From assembly GCA_001600635.1 (NCBI GenBank), contig BCKL01000022.1:124001-188000 (forward strand): DNA of 64,000 bases, written 5' to 3'. Under the pieces are notes generated by a model, which had not been told where the DNA came from, ran no database searches, and saw only the letters and a program-made list of their open reading frames with translations. This DNA comes from Leucosporidium creatinivorum. Lineage: Eukaryota > Basidiomycota > Microbotryomycetes > Leucosporidiales > Leucosporidiaceae. Position numbers and translations under genes: made by a program. Below, in pieces: positions 23,100 to 34,161 of the stretch. The stretch's first letter is position 1. Each line of letters opens with the position of its first letter.

Positions 23100-23364
23100 A
23101 GAAGGAGGAGAGGCGCATTTCTTGTTATTACTATTAGCTTTCCCCCATATCTCTCTCTCGCTCTCATAGATACCCCCCCTTCTTCTCTCTCGCCCCGAAA
23201 TGGACAGTTGCATGGACGTCGTCGAACCGAACTCGGCTCTCGCTGGCTCTCTCTCGGCCACGGCGAAGCAGCGAAATGAACGAAAATTGCTTTGAATTGA
23301 CTTGACTTGCTGCATGCGATGTTGCCCTTTTCCCATCCTCCCTCGACCGACTGCCACCCTCTCT

Positions 23365-26237
23365 CTACAGCTCATCATGCCCCGTCGCTCCCGCTCCTCC
23401 CTGGAACTGCGAAGGCGGCGTCTCAAAGTCGATGCCCTCCATGTTAACGTCCTTGAGCTTATCCTTGATGTCTGTATCATTCTCTGCATTAGCTTACAAC
23501 CTTTCTTCAGCTTCAAATCGAGGGGAGAGCCGACTCACCAGCCCAGTTTGCGAAATCACCCATCGGGGGCATTCCTCCTCCCTCGGCGGAGTGCGCGGCA
23601 GGGCGAACGGGCCCAGTCTCGATGGGAGGGGCGGGCTTGACTTCTACGCGAGCTTTGGCCGTCTCCGAGACGCCGAGGGAACGACGAAGGAGCAGCTCGA
23701 CTTGGTTGAAGTAGCTGGTTCGGGGTCGGCGAGGAGGGGCGGTCAGCGTTTCGCTCGGCTCGGCCGAGTGGTAGGAGGAGGGGAGGGTGGGAGGGCAGCT
23801 CACGCATTAGGATCCGGAATCGTGAATCCCGACTTGACGAGCGCGGTATGCCAGAGCACTCCAATCGTCTCGGCGAGGTCGGTTGCCTCGCGACTCTCGG
23901 ACTCGCCGTCGAGGTCCTCGACCTTCTCGAGCAGCCCTTCAATCAAGGGAGCGCGGGGGTTGATCTCGAGCGTCTTCTTCTGCATCTTGGCGAACGCGGC
24001 CATGAAGTTCTCTTGGCCGCCTTGGTTCTGCGAGGCGATCTGCGCGGGCGAGGGAGGGAAGGTCAGTGAAGCTCGGAGAGTCCGCGAAGAGAAATGAAGC
24101 TCACCAGACGCTCCATGTTACCCGAGTATCCCGACTTGCCCGCAACGACGAGGCAAGGACTGGTAGTCAACCTCGTCGAAACGACGACCTTGTCGACGTT
24201 AGCCGCGAGCTGCTTCTTGAGGTACTCGGCGAGGGGCTGGAAGCGGGTCTTGAGCTCCTCCTCCTCTTCGGCCGCATCGTCCTCGTCGCCAAACTTGAGT
24301 CCCTCCTTGGCGACATCCTGGAACTTAAGCCCCTCGATCTCGGGCACGGTGGAGACGATCATCTCGTCCATGGGGGAGGTGAGGAGGAGCGCCTCGTACC
24401 CCCTCGCGACGATACGCTCGATAAAGGGACTCTTGAGGAGGTCCTCCTTCTTCTGTCCCGCGCCAGCGAGGAAGAAGAGCTGAGTCTGTCCTTCCTTCCT
24501 CCTCGCGACGACCTCGGACAGAGTAGTCGGCTTCTCCGAGGCGGTAGTGTCGAACCGAAGGAGCTTGACGAGGCGATCACGGTTCTTGACATCCTCGACG
24601 ACGCCGACCTTGAGAGCCGTGTCGGCTTTGGCGTAGAGCTCGAGGTACTTCTCCGGGTCCTTCTCCGAGACGGAGGCGAAGAGGTCGAGGATGCGCTTGA
24701 CGAGGTTCTTCTTGATTTGCGCGAGGGCCTTGTTCTTCTGAAGACGGTCACGGCCGACGTTGAGGGGAAGGTCGTCCACGTCGATGAAGACCTGTGCGGG
24801 GCGAGGAAGGTCAGCGACGTCTTCGAGGCAATAGCTGAGCGAGATGACGCACCTTGACCCAGTTGAGGTGCTTGGGGAGGTAGTCCTTGCCGAGATCCGA
24901 GGTGATGAAGACTCGGCGGACGAAGAGTTTGAGCGACTCGAGGCCGAGGTAGTCCTTGCTGTAGAAGTCGTTGGGGAGGGTCGAAGGGAGGTAGACCTAC
25001 GAGTAAGGAGACGGTCAGCAGGCAACCTCACTCCCGCGCGAAAACCAACTCACGAGAGCACGGAAGCGAGTCGATCCGACGTCTCCAGTAAAGTGCGACC
25101 AGGCGAGGGGCTCATCCGCCGACTTGAACGTCTGAGTAAAGAATTCCTTGTACTCCCTATCTAGGACCTCTTTGGGATCCCTCATCCAGAGAGGCGCGCG
25201 ATCGTTTACGAGCGACCAGGCAGCGGTAACGACCTCCCTCGTCTCGGGCTCCTTCTTCTCCTCCCCGGTATCCTCCTCGACCTTGACCTCTCCATCCTCG
25301 TCGACCTCGGGCGTCTTCTCCTCAGGCTCGATGGTCTCGGTGGTAGTCGTCTCGGTCCAGAGGTAGATGGGCGAGGCGCCATACTCGGCGTCGCGCTCGA
25401 TGAGCGAACGAAGCTTCTGGGGCTCGAGGTACTCCTTGGCGTCCTCCTTCAGCCAAAGGGTGATCTCCGTACCGCGTCCCAAAGTGTTTCCTCGAGGATC
25501 TTCGGCAATCGTGAAGCTCCGCGCGTCTGACTCGGACTCGAAAATCCACTGAGAGGGCGAGTCGTTGGCCTTGGAGGCGACGGTGACGCGGTCGGCGACG
25601 AGGAAGGAGGAGTAGAAGCCGAGTCCGAATTGGCCGATGAAGTTGTCGCCGTTGCCCTTCTCGAGCGCCTCGAGGAATTCGGTCGTCCCGGAGCGAGCGA
25701 TGGTGCCGAGGTTGGCGGTGAGTTGATCCTTGGTCATGCCGATTCCGGAGTCTAGTAAATAGAAGGAAGCATGTCAGCTCGAGCTCGCCTCTGCACTCGA
25801 ACAAACCTCACCTCGGATGATAATGCGGTTGTTCTTCGCATCGGCGACCACCGAGACGTTGAGAGCCGGCGCGGGGGCCAGGAGGGAAGGGTCGGTGAGG
25901 GAGAGCAGGCGGAGCTTCTCGAGAGCATCGTTGGAGTTGCTGAGGAGCTCGCGGACCCATACGTCCTTGTCAGAGTACAGCGACGAGACGACGATCTTCA
26001 TCAGTCGAGCAATGTCGGACTGTTGAGGCGTACAGAAGTGCAGAGGTCAGCTTGAGGTCGTCTTAACGTACTGCAGTACATTCTGCTGCTCACCGTGTAG
26101 CCGTGCTTCTCTGCGCCTTGCTGAATCGCCGCCTCGTGCTCAGCGTTGAGAGCGGCGGCAAAGGGAGCTTGAGCTGCATCTTGCGCGAGGACCAGCCCAG
26201 CGCAAGCGAGTGCAGTGGTGACTGAAAGCAACCTCAT
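23365..26237 (-). CDS. ER-lumenal Hsp90, GRP94/endoplasmin, with HDEL signal
   Basis: Multi-exon gene. It begins with a cleavable signal peptide (MRLLSVTTALACAGLVLAQ) and ends GATGHDEL, a fungal ER-retrieval signal, read in frame at 23365-23388. The Hsp90 signatures are all present: YSDKDVWVRELLSNSNDALE, DSGIGMTKDQL, GTIARSGT, GQFGLGFYSSFLVADRV. An acidic linker (EEKTPEVDEDGEVKVEEDTG) is followed by the middle domain (PLNVGRDRLQKN) and the C-terminal dimerisation domain (SGYSGNMERL). Grp94 folds secretory and membrane clients in an ATP-dependent cycle. Budding and fission yeast lack this paralogue, so its presence is notable. Two Hsp90 types could be confused, but the signal peptide plus HDEL decide the compartment. 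Confidence 0.93.
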
Positions 26238-26358
26238 CCTTGTACAGAAGCGCGAGAGCTGAAAAACGAGCAGGCGAACGAAAGAAGAGAGAAAGGGAGC
26301 GAAGGCGCCGGATCGACACGTCAATTCAAGCTGCCCCTGACATGCATGCAATTACAGC

Positions 26359-27124
26359 CTAATCCCTGTAGGCTTCACTCAAAGCTTCAGACAAGTCATC
26401 TACCGTCAACCCCGACCCCTCGAGCTCCCTCATCAGCTCTTCGTAGCTCCTCGCAGGCCGCCCCGGCGAAGGTGGTGCTTCTCCCTGCTCTTCCTGCACT
26501 GGTTGCTGCTCCGGTAGATCCCAAGTATCGGCCAGTACCTCTGTTACTACGTCATCGAAAAGGATGGCTTGTCCCTCGTGTTTCTGCTCGCCTGCAGCTG
26601 CTGGATTGGGCGCGTCTGGAGCACCTGCTCGCCCAACTCGAGGCTTTCGGCGATGATGAGTGGCGAGGGTGGTAGTGGGAGCAGGGGGAGATGGTGGTGG
26701 TCGATACGAGAGGTCGCTCGAGTGCGATGCTATCCATAGGGCCGAGCTGTATCGAACGAGGACCAGAGCATAAGCGTTCAAGCATTCCAGACGCCCAGCA
26801 GGCGCGTTCAACCTACATGATGAGGGCGAGGACGAAGAGGGCGAATACTACTAGTCCAATCCAGACTCTACGATCTTGGCGCAGAGCTCGCAGCTGCTCT
26901 TTGAGGGTCGGAGGAGGTGGGGGTTGCTTCCGAGCACGACCTCGTTTGCCAGGCGAGCGCGAAGGGCTGAGGTGCCGTCCTGCTACAAGAGGGGAGCTGT
27001 TTGGTGGTACTTGTAGCGATGCTGGTGTCGGCGTTCGTTGCTTCATCCGTCGATAAATGCTGATGGCAGGAGTCCAACCGCGAACCGCTCTTTCTCTCCT
27101 TTCCTCATCTCCGACACGTCTCAT
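26359..27124 (-). CDS. Single-pass membrane protein of unknown function
   Basis: Two exons (27124-26817 and 26756-26359) join through a GTAGGT...GATACAG intron inside the membrane segment. The product has a basic, Pro-rich N-terminal part (RSPGKRGRARKQ, then a PPPPP run), one hydrophobic helix (VWIGLVVFALFVLALIISAL) and a C-terminal tail that ends in an acidic helical region (SYEELMRELEGSGLTVDDLS). Start choice is uncertain: 27124 gives a better start context, while the ATG at 27046 (MKQRTPTP) is a shorter option. I do not recognise the family. It is divergent from the gene at 27417 and lies just upstream of GRP94 on the same strand. Confidence 0.6.
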
Positions 27125-27416
27125 CCACGTCTCACTTCAATCTGTACAGCGTTCTGGAGACTCTGCACCGCTTGCTCGGCTCCCCATCTCCGTTCGCCAC
27201 CTCCTTCGGCTGTCTCGGCGCCGGCGACTGCGCCTTAGGGAGAAATTGGGGCTCGTCCGTACTCTGAGCGGTCTCTGACATGACAGCAGACTGGGCGGCC
27301 CAGCGGAAGTAGCAGGCGCGGGCTGCGTACTGGGTCTGAACACCGCCTGGCTGGTCTTCCAAGCGAACAGCAGCCGAGTTCGCCGTCTCTCTTTCCATCC
27401 TCTCACTCGTCCAGCC

Positions 27417-28192
27417 ATGGCTCGCCACTGCCATTCCGTCTCCACAAGCGAGCTGCAAGCTTCCTTACAATACGCCCAGGCCTACCTCACTACCGACAGT
27501 GCAGCAGAAGCCTTCGCACGGAGACGGGGACTTCGAATCTCGGTCGCCGAGGAAGCGAAGGAGCGGCGGAAACGGATAGAGGCAGAGATGTCGCTGCTCT
27601 CCCAGCACTCAAAGAACCATCACTCGGCTCAGATCGAGGAGCAGCTCGTTCGCTTGCAGATCGAGTGGCGGAAGGCCAGCAACGACGAGCGAGCAGCTTC
27701 GCAGGCGCTCAAGTCTCCCTCGCTTGTCGGTAAGTCTTGGAGCTCGGCTAGGCCCTGGGGTACTCCCACTGAGTTCAGTCACACTACAGGACCTCCAGTA
27801 CCAAGCCTCGGCGCGCTTCCCTCCCTGAGCCCCATCCAAGCCCTCTCGGCGCCCTTCGCCACCTCCCTCGGCGCCCCGCCTCACCGACGTCCTCCTCTTC
27901 ATCCTACTCCAAATCGCCTCCTCCTTATCACTCAATATCATCCACTTCCTCTTCACCACGCGACACCCTCCCACCGGGCCTCATCGTCACCTCACACACT
28001 CGAATTCCGGGATGCTCGGCGATGCCGATTCAGCGAGTTGGCGCAACAGCAGGGGATCTGCTAGAGCTGAAGATGCTGCTCAAGGGGCTGGGGATGAAGC
28101 TAGGTGCTGATGCGGTGATGGGGGTGCAAGTGAGGCAGAGCAGGAGTGGAGTGGTAGAGGGCAAAGGAGTGGCGGTTTGGCTGCGAAGGTGA
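27417..28192 (+). CDS. Helical protein with a YbjQ-like C-terminal domain (frame junction unresolved)
   Basis: Exon 1 (27417-27729) encodes about 104 residues that look coiled-coil (VAEEAKERRKRIEAEMSLLS, IEEQLVRLQIEWRKASNDER). It ends at a strong GTAAGT donor; the acceptor is at 27789. The spliced frame stays open to 28064 but looks shadow-like. A second frame over 27791-28192 looks truly coding: a Ser-rich linker, then GLIVTSHTRIPG and KGLGMKLGADAVMGVQVRQS ending GVAVWLRR. That end resembles the YbjQ (PF01906) core, LGADAVVG followed by GTAV. Linking the two needs a weaker donor (AA|GTCTTG at 27734) or an indel. The bacterial domain's function is not established; a metal-binding role has been proposed. 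Confidence 0.5.
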
Positions 28193-28710
28193 CGGTTCGG
28201 CGATGGGTTCGGTCAGGCTGCGAGTTGTTGTAGGGTGTCACCCGTAGCTTTCTCTAATTATCACCTGCTGTAGCTCTCTGTACTCTGCAGCACCTCCTCA
28301 TCATCCGAAGCGCGCCTCGGTCCAGGGATCGAGGAGAAAGGGCAGCAAGAAGGACGGCTCCTTTCTCCTTCCTTCCACATCTTCGTCGTCTGTTTGCGTC
28401 TCGCCTCTCGCTATCGACGACATTCGTAAGCTACAGAGCCACATCTATCGCTCTGAGCCCTCTGCACCCCTTCAACACCCTCAGTACGCTTCTCCCTCTG
28501 CTCCCGTCGTTCGCCCGCTGACCAGTCTGGCGGTGCAGGCAGCAACTCGTCAACAAAGAGACTCGTCTTCTGAGAAGCTACACCTCCCACGCTCTCCTGC
28601 AGCAGCCAACTCGCTACACATCTCGCTCAACTCCCCTCCTTTTTGTCCCTTGTCCTCGCCCTTCATCTCTGGCCGTCTCGCCACTCCTTCCCACTCGCTC
28701 AAACACTCAA
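28193..28710. promoter_or_regulatory. Leader/promoter of the Gly/Met-rich YbjQ-like gene
   Basis: These 518 bases show several splice-like signals and a Ser/Pro-rich frame but no supported protein. They are best read as the 3' flank of the preceding gene and a 5' leader ending in ACTCAAGATG at 28711. Confidence 0.4.
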
Positions 28711-30589
28711 GATGAGCGGGGGAGACGTTACAGTCCGTTCCGGCGGTCGCTTCAGCCTCGGCGGTAAAGTCTGGAGGGCACCTACGCCTCAGCACCTCGC
28801 GAGGGAGGAGAGGGAGAGGGCGTTGCGAGAGTTGGAGGCGAGGAAGGTCAAGGTGCGCTGGCTTGCTCTTTTGACCGAAGAGCAGAGAAAGCTGATGATG
28901 CCCTGCGTGCTACAGGACATCAAACACGAGACCCGTCACCTTGCGCAAACGAGGAGGTTGGAGCAGAAGGTGAGGCAGCCTTCGCCGACCGAACTCGCCC
29001 GCCAGCCGCTGACTCCCTCTCTCTTCAGGCCGTCCGAGCCAACAACCATGCTCTCGGAGTGGAGCTCGGCTCTCGTGGAGGAGGAGGTCTGTACCGCTCC
29101 CGCTCGCTCGGTCAACTTGGCGGCGGAGGGCTCGGTCGAGGGCTCGGACTCGGTGGAATGCCGATGGGAGGAGGATTCGGTCGAGGTGGGATGGGGTTGG
29201 GGATGGGTGGATTGGGAGGAGGAGGAATGGCGATGGAGAGGGAGAGGATCGAGAGACAGAGGTTGGAGAGGGAGAGGACGCAGTTGGAGCTTCAAAGGGT
29301 GAGGGATCAGAGGAGGAGGATTGAGGAGGAGGCGAGGAGGAGGGTGAGTGCAGAGGCCTCTAAGCGCGAGTATGTCGTACCTGCGCTGACCCTAATCGCT
29401 ACTCGAAGACACGCACGGCTTCGATGCTCCACTCCGAACGCGCTCACCTTGCCAACCTCAACTCGGCGCTCCTCGCCAGTCCTCGCTCTCCCATGATGGG
29501 CATGATGGGCTCTCCCCACATGGGAGGCTCCCCTCTCCTTGGCGGCTCCCCCTTTCTCGGAGCAGGACTCGGCGGAGGTCTCGGCGGAGGTCTCGGCGGT
29601 GGCGGATTGAGGCGCGTTCGCTCTTTCTCGAGCGCCCCTCTCGGCCAAATGGGCCATCGTCACGGCATGCGCATGCCTTCGCCTCACGCAAGTCCTCGCA
29701 TGATGCCAATCCCGGTTCCGATTCCGATGCAGCAGGGCAGGCCCGAAAACGTCACCTATAATGTCCGGGCTTCCCTCCTGCTCGCGCCGAAGCTTCTCAA
29801 TAGCTGACCTACGACTCTTTCGCAGACCTACAACGTCTCCCCTCACGGTCATTCGCCCCACCTCCACTCGCACCACGGCTCACCTCTCATGGGCGGCGGA
29901 CTCGGCGCTTTCGACGACCTCGGCGGCGGGGCCTTCTCGGCGGGGATCATCGATCCTCCGCTCTTTGGTGGCGGAGGGAGCTTTGGAGGAGGAGCCATGT
30001 TCCCTTCTTCGCCTAGGGTGGGGATGATGGGAGGTCATTCGCCTAGGATGGGAGGCCATTCACCTAGGATGGGAGGAGGGATGGGGATGATGGGTGGTTA
30101 TTCGCCGAGGATGGGGACGGTGCCGGGTGGGTTTGCTGGGGAGGAGATGGGGATGGGCATGGGAGGGATGGGAATGGGTGGGATGGGCGGGATGGCGAGC
30201 ATGGGGATGGAGCAGGAGTTCATCATCGAGGAGGGAATGTCGCCGATGGGGAGGATGGTCCGTGAGTCGACACGCTCCTGGATGGGGCTGCGACGGGTTT
30301 GCTCACTCCTCCTTGCTTCGACAGAACATCGTATTGGACCTGTAGTCGGTCGTTCAGCAGCAGCCGGCCTATTTGGAGGCGAGGATGATGGCGAGCTCGT
30401 CGACATGGCCATCGCCGACATGACCCAAGTCGCTCGGTTCATCCTCTGCTTTTTCGCGCCTCAGAGCACATGCTGACCTCTAGACTGTCTATCAGAATGC
30501 AAGGAGCGAACGGAGTCGTCGGCTTCCGTATCGAGAATGATGAGTCGGGCGCGCCTTTGGCGCTCGGCGAGGCGGTCGTGATCCGTTAA
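28711..30589 (+). CDS. Gly/Met-rich protein with a YbjQ-like C-terminal domain
   Basis: About seven exons. The N-terminus (MSGGDVTVRSGGRFSLGGK) leads into a charged helical segment and then very Gly/Met-rich text (GMGLGMGGLGGGGM), a second basic helix (ERQRLERERTQLELQRVRDQ), and repeats such as HSPRMGG at about 30030-30075. The last two exons encode DGELVDMAIADMTQVARLSI and then RMQGANGVVGFRIENDESG, ending in GEAVVIR at 30589. This matches the YbjQ (PF01906) pattern: a helix, GANAVVG, then a G-AV end. The join at about 30431 uses a GTTCAT donor and a CCTCTAG acceptor, and is chosen because it keeps this domain in frame. It lies next to another gene with the same kind of C-terminus. Function unknown. 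Confidence 0.6.
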
Positions 30590-30918
30590 GATGTGTTTGG
30601 GAGGGTTCGAGGCTTAGTTCGGCATGCTGTACCACTACTTGGAAGTAATCTGGATTCGTGAACAGCCTACTCGAGCTTGCGCGAGGCAGCCGCTCCAGCT
30701 CGGCGGAAGCCTGACAAGAGCCTCGGCGATGTTGCAGGGGAAATTCTCAGCGCTGGGCGAATCAGAGAAGCATGGCTGCAGAATCACTCTGTCGTCTCCT
30801 GCTTACTCAAAGCTACTTGTCTTGCACACCCTTTTCGTCGGCTCACCTCACTGCTGAGCGGCCGACTCACTCTCTCTCTCTTTCTCCCTTCCCTTCACCC
30901 CCGCACTCTTCTTTTGTC
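30590..30918. promoter_or_regulatory. Promoter region of the first DsbA-like gene
   Basis: This 329-base region has a CT-rich tract just upstream of the start (CTCTCTCTCTTTCTCCCTTC, about 30870-30890). No gene is seen. Confidence 0.5.
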
Positions 30919-31915
30919 ATGTCGTTCCTCTCGCGCGCTACACACATCGTGGGACCTCGTTCTGCTACGAACACGCTCGAGCTGTACCGTAAGTCTTGCT
31001 CTCGAAGCGCCGTTGCATCATCGCTCACCTCTTTCGCGTCTAATTCGCACAACACGCTGGTCTACCTATCTCGCCCTTTGCACCCTGGATCTACTATGCA
31101 TGTCAGTCGACCTCATCTGCCCCTTCTCGGAGAAGCAACTCGTCGGAGTGAAGCAGACGCTGTTGCCCCTCATCGAGCAGGGCAAGCTCGACTTGAAGGT
31201 CATCATCAGGCAGGTGAGTCAGCTGGTCACACTAAAGACATACTACAGGCTGACCGCTGCTCTCTCACAGGTCCCTCAACCCTGGCACGCCTCTTCGACG
31301 CTCGTTCACGAGGCCGCGCTCGGCGTCGCTGCCGTGCTCGCTGCTGGCGCCGGTATGTCACAGCCGAACTCATCTTCAAGCAAAGCTAATCTTCTGTACA
31401 CTTATAGGCAACAACTTCAATGACCCCAAAGTCGCCTCTAGCTTCCAGCGTTTCTACTTTGAGCTCTCCGAAGGCCAATCCGCCTTCTACGACGAGCCTA
31501 CCTCCAAGGAGACTCCTAATCAGACGAGGGAGCGTCTCGCCGATATCGCCGCCAAGTATGTCGACCGCACCGAGTTCCTCAAGGCCGTCACTGTCGGCAA
31601 AGGCAACGGAGGAACGCCTGGTGAGTCTCGGCGATGGCTCGCGGTCGAGCTGTGCGATGCTGAACGGGGTGCTGACCCGCTCGAACCCCAGTTACGACCG
31701 ATTTGAAGCTCGCCATCAAGTACGCGAGGCAGAACTCGATTCATGTCACTCCCTCCGTCGCGATCAAGTGAGGTCTTGGTCGGCTTCAGTCCCTCCTTCG
31801 TTTGCTAACAGTCTTCTCGTCTCACAGCGGCCTCATTGAACCTTCTGTTTCCTCGAGCTTCACCGCCGACGACTGGATCAAGCTCCTTAACGAGAAGCTC
31901 GACGCCAAGCTCTGA
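30919..31915 (+). CDS. DsbA-like thioredoxin-fold protein, copy 1 (CPFS)
   Basis: Six exons: 30919-30988, 31107-31213, 31271-31352, 31408-31620, 31692-31767, 31828-31915. The product is about 210 residues. After a short N-terminal segment (MSFLSRATHIVG) comes a thioredoxin-type first strand and active-site position, LYLDLICPFSEKQLVGVK. The rest follows a DsbA/2-hydroxychromene isomerase-like plan: IIRQVPQPWHASSTLVHEAA, a helical insert, then the cis-Pro region HVTPSVAINGLIEPS. The active site is CPFS, with one cysteine, so it cannot form the usual CXXC disulfide. It could act by a monothiol or glutathione-type mechanism; this is inference. It is a tandem paralogue of the gene at 32462 with the same introns. 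There is no signal peptide or HDEL. Confidence 0.75.
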
Positions 31916-32461
31916 GCCGAGTCGAAGGAGAACCGAATAGCCTTTCGTTGCAGTACAGTCGTTTTCAGTGCCGATCATGCTCGGGCTAAGGGACGGAGAG
32001 CGTTCTAATTTCATCCTACTAGTCAACCGGCCAACCTCAACTCTCACATAGATGCCTCACCCGCTGCTTTCGTAGGCTCGGCGCGAGAGCTCACCACAAT
32101 TTCGAACAGCGAGGGGGCCCAGGGTTTGCTCGCTAGAGTTGAAGCTCGGGTGATACTACTTCAGGCATCCCTTCAAGATCCCTACAGCCATCGCCAGCCG
32201 CTCCCCAGGCGCCTGTCGAGGGGGCAAGCCTGTTCGGCGATGTCGGCCGACGGCAATAGACGTCTCGAAGGCAAGAACACTAGAAAGCCTTACACAGAAG
32301 CTTACAGTACATAGAGTATCGACTCGCAGTCTAATCAAGGGGCCACTTCCTGAACAGCTTCACTACATTCAAGCCCCTCAAGTCGAACCTTGGCACCGAC
32401 TCTTGCCCCACTCGCTTTCTCTCTTCCTCTCTCCCCCTTCCTGCAGCAGTCTCGTTTCGCC
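31916..32461. other. Spacer between the two DsbA-like genes
   Basis: The first about 100 bases (3' flank of copy 1) resemble the 3' flank of copy 2 at 33455-33545: both read ATAGCC(C/T)TTCGTTG followed by a TTCAGTGCC word and TGCTCGGG. The duplication therefore included 3' sequence. The rest is the promoter of copy 2. No separate gene is seen. Confidence 0.5.
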
Positions 32462-33454
32462 ATGTCTTTCCTCTCTCGCGCTACACACATCATTGGTAAC
32501 CGATCCTCGTCGAACTCGCTGGAGCTGTACCGTAAGTGCTCTCGAAGCGCCGTTGCATCATCGCTAACCTCTCTCGGCTCTCGCACAGTCGATTTGGTCT
32601 GCCCCTACAGCGAGAAGCAGCTGGTTGGAGTGAAGAAGAGTATCTTGCCTCTAATCGAGGAGGGCAAACTTGATCTGAAGGTCATCATCAGGCAGGTGGG
32701 TCGAAGGCCCGCTTGAAGGCTGGCGGATGCTCTGAGGACTAGAAGAGTCGGCCGAGAAGTAAGGGTTCGAGCATGTCTGTAGACTCTTACCCCTGCTCCC
32801 TCGTAGGTCCCGCAACCTTGGCATGCAACCCCTACTCTCGTCCACGAAGCGGCCCTCGCCGTCGCCGCCATCCTCGCTTCTGATGCTGGTGATTCGCCAG
32901 ACGGCTGACCCTGTATCAACTCACTCACCCTTCAACTCCAACAGGCAACGACTTCAGCGCCCCCAAGGTCGTCTCTGGGTTCCAACAGTTCTTTTTCGAG
33001 CTCTCGGAGAAGCAAGCGGCCTTCTACGACGAGCCCACGGCGAACGAGACGCCCAACCAGACGAGGGAGCGCCTCGCTGACCTTGCTGCTAGCTATGTCG
33101 ATCGCGCCGCCTTCCTCAAGGCTATCAGCACCGGCAAGGGCAACGCTGGATCGTCTGGTGAGTTCGGCGATGCCTCGGCGCTGATACGAAAGGGGACGAC
33201 AGCTACTGACTCTCTCGTCGTTTTGTAGTCACCGCTGACTTGAAGCAGGCTATCAAGTACGCCAGGCAGAACTCGATCCACTTCACTCCGACCGTCGCAA
33301 TCAAGTGAGTCTCCCCCTCGGCGAGCTTAGCCCGTCTCACTCACTGACCCACTTGCCCTCCAACAGCGGTCTCATCGAGCCCTCCGTTTCCTCGAGCACC
33401 ACTGCCGAAGAGTGGATAAAGCTTCTCAACGACAAGATTGACGCCAAGCTTTGA
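32462..33454 (+). CDS. DsbA-like thioredoxin-fold protein, copy 2 (CPYS)
   Basis: This gene has the same intron positions and phases as the gene at 30919. Exon 1 is 32462-32531 (70 nt, as in copy 1), exon 2 32589-32695, exon 3 32807-32888, exon 4 starts at 32945, and the stop is at 33452-33454. It encodes LYLDLVCPYSEKQLVGVK, IIRQVPQPWHATPTLVHEAA, a conserved SEKQAAFYDEPT block and FTPTVAINGLIEPSVSSSTT. The active-site motif is CPYS, again monothiol. The two proteins are similar throughout, and the first intron also keeps matching words (TCTCGAAGCGCCGTTGCATC), so the duplication is fairly young. A cytosolic redox or detoxification role is possible but unproven. Confidence 0.75.
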
Positions 33455-33738
33455 AGAGGAGGGGACCAGCGGATAGCCCTTCGTTGTAGTACAATTGTGT
33501 TCAGTGCCAGTCGTGCTCGGGAGAAGGAGCTCGGAAGGACAAGCATCTATCTTACTGCTCTCCCACCTTTGACTAGCTTGGCGACGGCTCAGCTGTCTGC
33601 TTCGCTTTCCGCTGCTCGGACAGTTCGGCGCAAGGAGCTGGGCTTCTACAAGCTCAGCAGGCTCGTCGGTGCGCCTGGAGCGAGAACGGAACAGACCAAT
33701 GTACATGTGAGATAACCCCAGTGCTCTCGCTGCCCGCT

Positions 33739-33948
33739 TCAAGACAGCTTCCGTCGCTCAGAGAGAGCAGCCCCACCTGACCCGCCGAACCTCCGCTCGT
33801 AAGCATCTGCAGCTTGCTGTGCAGCAGCAGCTTCACCAAGGAGCCCTTCAAATACTCTGCTCAACAGCTGCAGCTCATCAGAGTCGACACCTCGGTAGAC
33901 ATCCCCTCGCTCGTTGCTCTTGCCCTCCTTCCACATCTTGCTCGCCAT
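33739..33948 (-). CDS. Small 69-residue protein, unrecognised
   Basis: This is a minus-strand frame with a good start context (GCGAGATGG) lying between the DsbA-like copy 2 and the RING gene. The product is helical and Ala-rich ([20 protein letters not shown], then [12 protein letters not shown]). An opposite-strand frame is open over the same bases, but it would give the RING protein an N-terminal extension its family lacks. Its placement, convergent with copy 2 and divergent from the RING gene, is natural for a real gene. No family was recognised and splicing was not seen, so confidence is limited. Confidence 0.4.
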   Translation of the reverse strand: MASKMWKEGKSNERGDVYRGVDSDELQLLSRVFEGLLGEAAAAQQAADAYERRFGGSGGAALSERRKLS

Positions 33949-34161
33949 CTCGCTTCTCTCACCGTGGCTTATCGACGAGCTTGGTACTCTAGCGCATTCA
34001 CACCTGCTGCTGCTCCCTCGCCGGCTGAACCCCAGCTTCTAATCGGCTGGACTACAGCGACCGGAGCGCGTGCACGAGGCAGCGGCGCAAAGGACGAGTC
34101 GGAGGGGAACGAGGAGGAAGGCGCGATACAGGGCGATGTAGGAGAGGAAACGAAAGACGAG

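Noticed and set aside
24066-24857. Plus-strand Glu/Leu-rich frame over the GRP94 gene
   Set aside because: It is antisense to conserved Hsp90 middle-domain exons; its acidic character reflects the complement of Leu/Phe/Lys codons.
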